The position numbers and the translations under genes were made by a program. The notes beneath the pieces are model-generated. The model saw only the letters and a list, made by a program, of their open reading frames with translations. It ran no database searches and was not told the DNA's origin. A DNA stretch of 64,000 nucleotides from Pyrenula massariospora (Eukaryota > Ascomycota > Eurotiomycetes > Pyrenulales > Pyrenulaceae): NCBI GenBank assembly GCA_021030905.1, contig JAGFMI010000003.1:1116001-1180000 (forward strand). Reading direction: 5' to 3'. The first letter of the stretch is position 1. Each line of letters begins with the position of its first letter. This document shows, piece after piece, positions 61,142-64,000 of the stretch.

Positions 61142-62963
61142 CTACACTCGTGCTTCCTCCAAATGCCATCTTGTTCTTCTCCGAACTCTCACCCTCAGAT
61201 CTCCATCCATTCTAGCGGTATTACTCCCTGGGATATGGTTCTCCATCGCTGGGAAGTCTCGTTTTCCATCTGAACGCCTCTTCGAGAACCCAACGACTTC
61301 AATATCGAGCCCAGCCAACACTGTCGCTAACGCTACCAGAACTTCCTGCTTTGCAAATATCCGTCCCGGACAGAGATGGTGTCCTCCACCAAATGCGAGG
61401 AATCTGCCCTGAGTTCCTGTCGTTGAGAATTTGGCCTTCTCCGAACCCTCATCATGGCGAATCCAGCGTTCTGGATGGAATTCTTCAACGTCAAAGGCAT
61501 CCGCTTCTGAAGATTCTCCTGGAGCTGATTTGTTCGTATCCTCAAGGTGCCGCGTAGTCCAATAAGGGTCGCGATGAGTCATATACGGCGGTGCTAAGAT
61601 CAGATCTCCTTTCCGCATGTAGTGGCCGCCGAGCTGCGTGTTTCTGAGGGGAGTGCGAAAGACTATTAGATCCACATACACGCGAAGTGTCTCGTGAAAT
61701 GCCGCGTTCATAAATGGTGAACGCATGAGATGTGGAATATCAAGCGAATGTCCACTCTCCGATACGCGGCTCGCGTCGTTGACTTCGTCCTTTATGCGGG
61801 CTAAGAAGCTGGGCCCCTCACCTGTCGGAGAGAGGATGTGCATGAGGAGCCAGCCCATTGAAGGGACGGCGTTGGTATTCAGGCTGTGCCACAGTTTCGT
61901 TACTTCTCAATGTTTTAGTATCAAAGGGAAAGGTCATTTACCCAAATAAAAGGCCAAGGTCCAGTGCGGCCAGCGCCCTCGTACTTGCACCAAACCTTTC
62001 GCCAATCCCATGTCTTTCCCGAACATGCTTTGCTCCCCAGTATGGATGCCAATCCGATCCTGCCTCATCAATAGCGTCTTTACTATGCAGCTTCCGCCCC
62101 TTGGAAATCCAGGCTTCAAGTCCGGCAAGGATTCGCTCCCTAGCTGCGTATGCCCCCGGTGCCAACCACCTGCCGCCACCGAAGCTTAGAGTTGTGAAAC
62201 CCTTGTCAAATGCCCAATATGAGCTCTCAAAATCTGGGATGAATTCTTCGATATGTTGTCCAAAAAGCGCTGTGAGGGAAGCAGAGGCCATGATCGGTCG
62301 AAACCATGTAAAGAAATCAACTTCTTTCCATTCCTCCAATCCCTCCAACGTGTTAAGGCGAGATTGTAGCCTCTCAGCAAACTTCGTCGTTAATAAATTC
62401 ACTGCTTTTGTCGACAATAAATTTCTCTGCCCGCTATCTCTGTCAAGCTTAAAGTACTCTGGTAGCTCGTCTGCCTCCGCTCCGGGACCTGAATGAAAGA
62501 TTTTGGAATCGGCACCTTTGGGCAGTCCAAGGCCATTTTCAAGTACTGTGATGTTAAAATGACCTCTCGTAACCGCCTTCGAGCTTGTCAGACTCAGAAC
62601 ATCTTCTTGGTGAGACAGAATATGAGCCGAACGACCACCAAATAAGAGTGTGATAGCACTGATGTTTGCAGTAGCCTGCTTGTGCTGGATCCATCTCCAG
62701 AACCTGCCGACCTTGTTGTTAATCAACGGCCATATTGCCAGTCCCACCCAAGGTAAAGTGTAGGGGGCTATCGGAGGCGGGACCGCCGATTTCCTGGACG
62801 ATCGCGCATTTTGATTCAATGAAACCGCGTACTGGTAGCGCAATGAAGTGAACAGCCAAGTAACAATGCAAGTAACTGGAATGACAACTAAGCTTGTTAT
62901 GATTGAGTAGAGTGTAAAGCGTACTATTAAGAAAGCCATTTCAGAGGGTGAAAAGGTGTCCAT
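61142..62963 (-). CDS. Cytochrome P450, divergent to triterpene cyclase
   Basis: Exons are 62963-61942 and 61883-61142 (587 residues). The 58-nt intron (GTAAAT..CACAG) joins LGLLFG to LNTNAVPSMGWLLMHI, the I-helix, where an N-T-x-x-x-P motif takes the place of the usual acid-Thr pair. The N-terminus holds a membrane anchor (FLIVRFTLYSIITSLVVIPV). Then come AFHETLRVYVD (ExxR), FHPERWIR and FLAFGGGHHLCPGRIFAK with the haem-ligating Cys. The I-helix Asn in place of the acidic residue resembles prostacyclin-synthase-like/CYP8- and CYP7-type enzymes. It would be an ER monooxygenase. It shares a 729-bp promoter with the cyclase gene, so it is the best candidate to oxidise the cyclase product. The ATG at 62963 precedes the anchor; an upstream start at 63041 is less likely. 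Confidence 0.88.
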
Positions 62964-63138
62964 TGCACAAAGATGGGAATGACTAGATCTGGCACTCCAA
63001 AGGCGTAAGCTACCTTTGCAGAGAGTAAAAATGCGGTTCACCTTACGATATCAACGAGACCCTCCATTGTTGTAGCAAGCAAGTCACTCAGCACGCTGGA
63101 CCGTGAACAATCTCACATGTCGGCATCTCACGCCACAT

Positions 63139-63213
63139 GTCAGCATGCAACGGGTCAGCATCAAACCGATCAGCATCGAACGCGTCAGCTTACCATGGGT
63201 TAGCATCCAAGAA
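63139..63213. repeat. 15-bp minisatellite, five degenerate units
   Basis: Units start at 63139, 63154, 63169, 63184 and 63199, with core GTCAGCATC and variable ends. It lies in the promoter between the P450 and the cyclase, nearer to the P450. Confidence 0.75.
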
Positions 63214-63262
63214 CAAAGCTCGACGGTTCGGTTGTGTTGAATGACAATAGCTCGAATACGAG

Positions 63263-63492
63263 GGCGTGCATCAAAAGTAGTCAGCAGCGTAATTTACCTG
63301 GCACAGTAAAATACAGTACTATTACCCGAAAAACCGTTACAGAATTTTAAGATTGAACCCCAAGTACTCTGAAATTAAATCTTTCTAAACACTCTTTATC
63401 GCAAATGGATACTAATTGTAATATATACAGAATACGCGGATACTTCTTCTCGTCAGAGTAACTTACCCTATTTACTGCTATTGATGCACGCC
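63263..63492. mobile_element. MITE-like element, copy B (230 bp)
   Basis: Terminal inverted repeats of about 35 bp: the left end starts GGCGTGCATCAAAAGTAGTC and the right end, read on the minus strand, starts GGCGTGCATCAATAGCAGTA. The interior is AT-rich and non-coding. The flanks show no clear target duplication longer than a possible TA. It resembles copy A at 57080. Confidence 0.7.
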
Positions 63493-63692
63493 TTAGTGTA
63501 CCGAAACTCCAATACAAAGAAAGCTCTTGATACGATGTCAGCAGCTAGAATCATAAATGCGCCGCACTTAGGTCTATAGATATCGTACCGTAGAGTATAA
63601 GTCTGCGTACCACCGGGCAATGTTCAAGTAGCTCGGGAAGCCGTCTCACACTGTTCATTCTTTACTCCGGCATCAAACGCGGACCGACCAAC

Positions 63693-64000
63693 ATGATTGC
63701 ACAAGAGAGCACCATTGCAGAAGTGGATGAAGCTGTGAAGCTGGCTGCTGAACATGCTTTCCATCGCATGGATCCCACTGGGCATTGGGTTGCAGAGGTG
63801 CTTGCAGATGTCACATTCACAGCTGAGTACATCTATGTCCGTCACATCTGGGGAACCGGCTTTGCCTCGGACGGCCATTTATTGAAACAGTATATTCTCT
63901 CTGAGCAAAGGAGCAACGGTTCCTGGGCAAGAGCCACCTATTATGAAGGAGATACCTCTACGTCGACGCAGGCATATCTGGCCCTTAAGATCCTTGGAGT
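63693..64000 (+). CDS. Squalene-hopene-cyclase-type triterpene cyclase (5' part, truncated by window)
   Basis: The frame opens at ATG 63693 and runs past the window edge (102 codons and 2 nt visible). It begins MIAQESTIAEVDEAVKLAAE. DPTGHWVAEVLADVTFTAEYI is the first QW-like block, with the G-H-W and A-E-Y motif typical of prenyltransferase-like alpha/alpha-barrels. SEQRSNGSWARATYYEGDTS is a QW motif followed by the E-G-D-T/V-S-T-T block, and TQAYLALKILGV follows. The arrangement matches fungal squalene-hopene cyclases rather than lanosterol synthase, which needs 2,3-oxidosqualene and differs here. The catalytic D-x-D-D motif and the C-terminal half are outside the window, so product class, and whether a glycosyltransferase is fused as in enfumafungin-type enzymes, cannot be told. 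Confidence 0.85.
   Translation, partial: MIAQESTIAEVDEAVKLAAEHAFHRMDPTGHWVAEVLADVTFTAEYIYVRHIWGTGFASDGHLLKQYILSEQRSNGSWARATYYEGDTSTSTQAYLALKILG

Larger units (their letters stand above)
62964..63692. promoter_or_regulatory. Shared divergent promoter of P450 and triterpene cyclase
   Basis: The starts of the P450 (minus) and the cyclase (plus) are 729 bp apart. Between them lie a 15-bp tandem repeat (63139-63213) and a MITE-like element (63263-63492). I see no confident binding motif. Confidence 0.6.

Overview
The window is nuclear DNA of a filamentous ascomycete (Pezizomycotina). The evidence is many short introns (about 45-130 nt) with GT..AG ends and CTAAC/CTGAC-type branch sites, Zn2Cys6, HET and PTH11-type rhodopsin-domain families that are typical of these fungi, and conserved eukaryotic housekeeping genes. 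I could not place it to species. All exon joins below were made by eye from splice signals, reading phase and family knowledge.

Positions 1-42.5 kb are mostly a dense core region: the end of a single-pass membrane protein (2-370, +), an intron-split Zn2Cys6-like factor (1126-2635, -), an MFS sugar-type transporter (3837-5424, -), an AP180/ANTH endocytic adaptor (6596-8739, -), a SAM methyltransferase (10500-11680, +), a small INA17-like mitochondrial protein (12211-12561, -), RAMP4/YSY6 (13139-13613, +), a zinc-ribbon-like unknown (14168-15053, -), proteasome subunit alpha7 (15814-16881, +), lumazine synthase (17208-18064, -), GFA1 (18539-20852, -), the H3K4 methyltransferase SET1 (23634-27542, +), LSM6 (28456-28860, -), a Rad60/Esc2-type SUMO-like protein (29299-30741, +), TRM112 (31336-31740, +), a secreted class-3 lipase (32465-33782, -), a HET-domain protein (34270-36462, +), a DUF3176-type membrane protein (37491-39399, +) and a GH47 alpha-1,2-mannosidase (40203-42452, -).

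From about 42.5 kb the character changes. Genes are sparse, intergenic DNA is AT-rich and holds degenerate repeats, and the genes are accessory types: a rhodopsin-domain membrane protein, a cytochrome P450 with an unresolved or broken N-terminus, a two-TM unknown protein, a Caps_synth-type glycosyltransferase, a sulfotransferase-like protein, a 14-TM DHA2-type MFS exporter, a second P450, and at the right edge the first ~103 residues of a squalene-hopene-cyclase-type triterpene cyclase transcribed divergently from that P450.

The most interesting reading is that 54.5-64 kb, perhaps from 47 kb, is the left half of an undescribed triterpenoid biosynthetic cluster: cyclase for the scaffold, P450(s) for oxidation, glycosyl- and sulfotransferase-like proteins for polar decoration, and an MFS pump for export. 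The shared P450/cyclase promoter carries a 15-bp minisatellite and a MITE-like element related to another at 57.1-57.4 kb. Other points of note are three core genes whose first coding exon is only the start codon or a few bases, a GC-AG intron that completes a CxxC pair, and a repeated switch from C-rich to G-rich coding strand within single genes.
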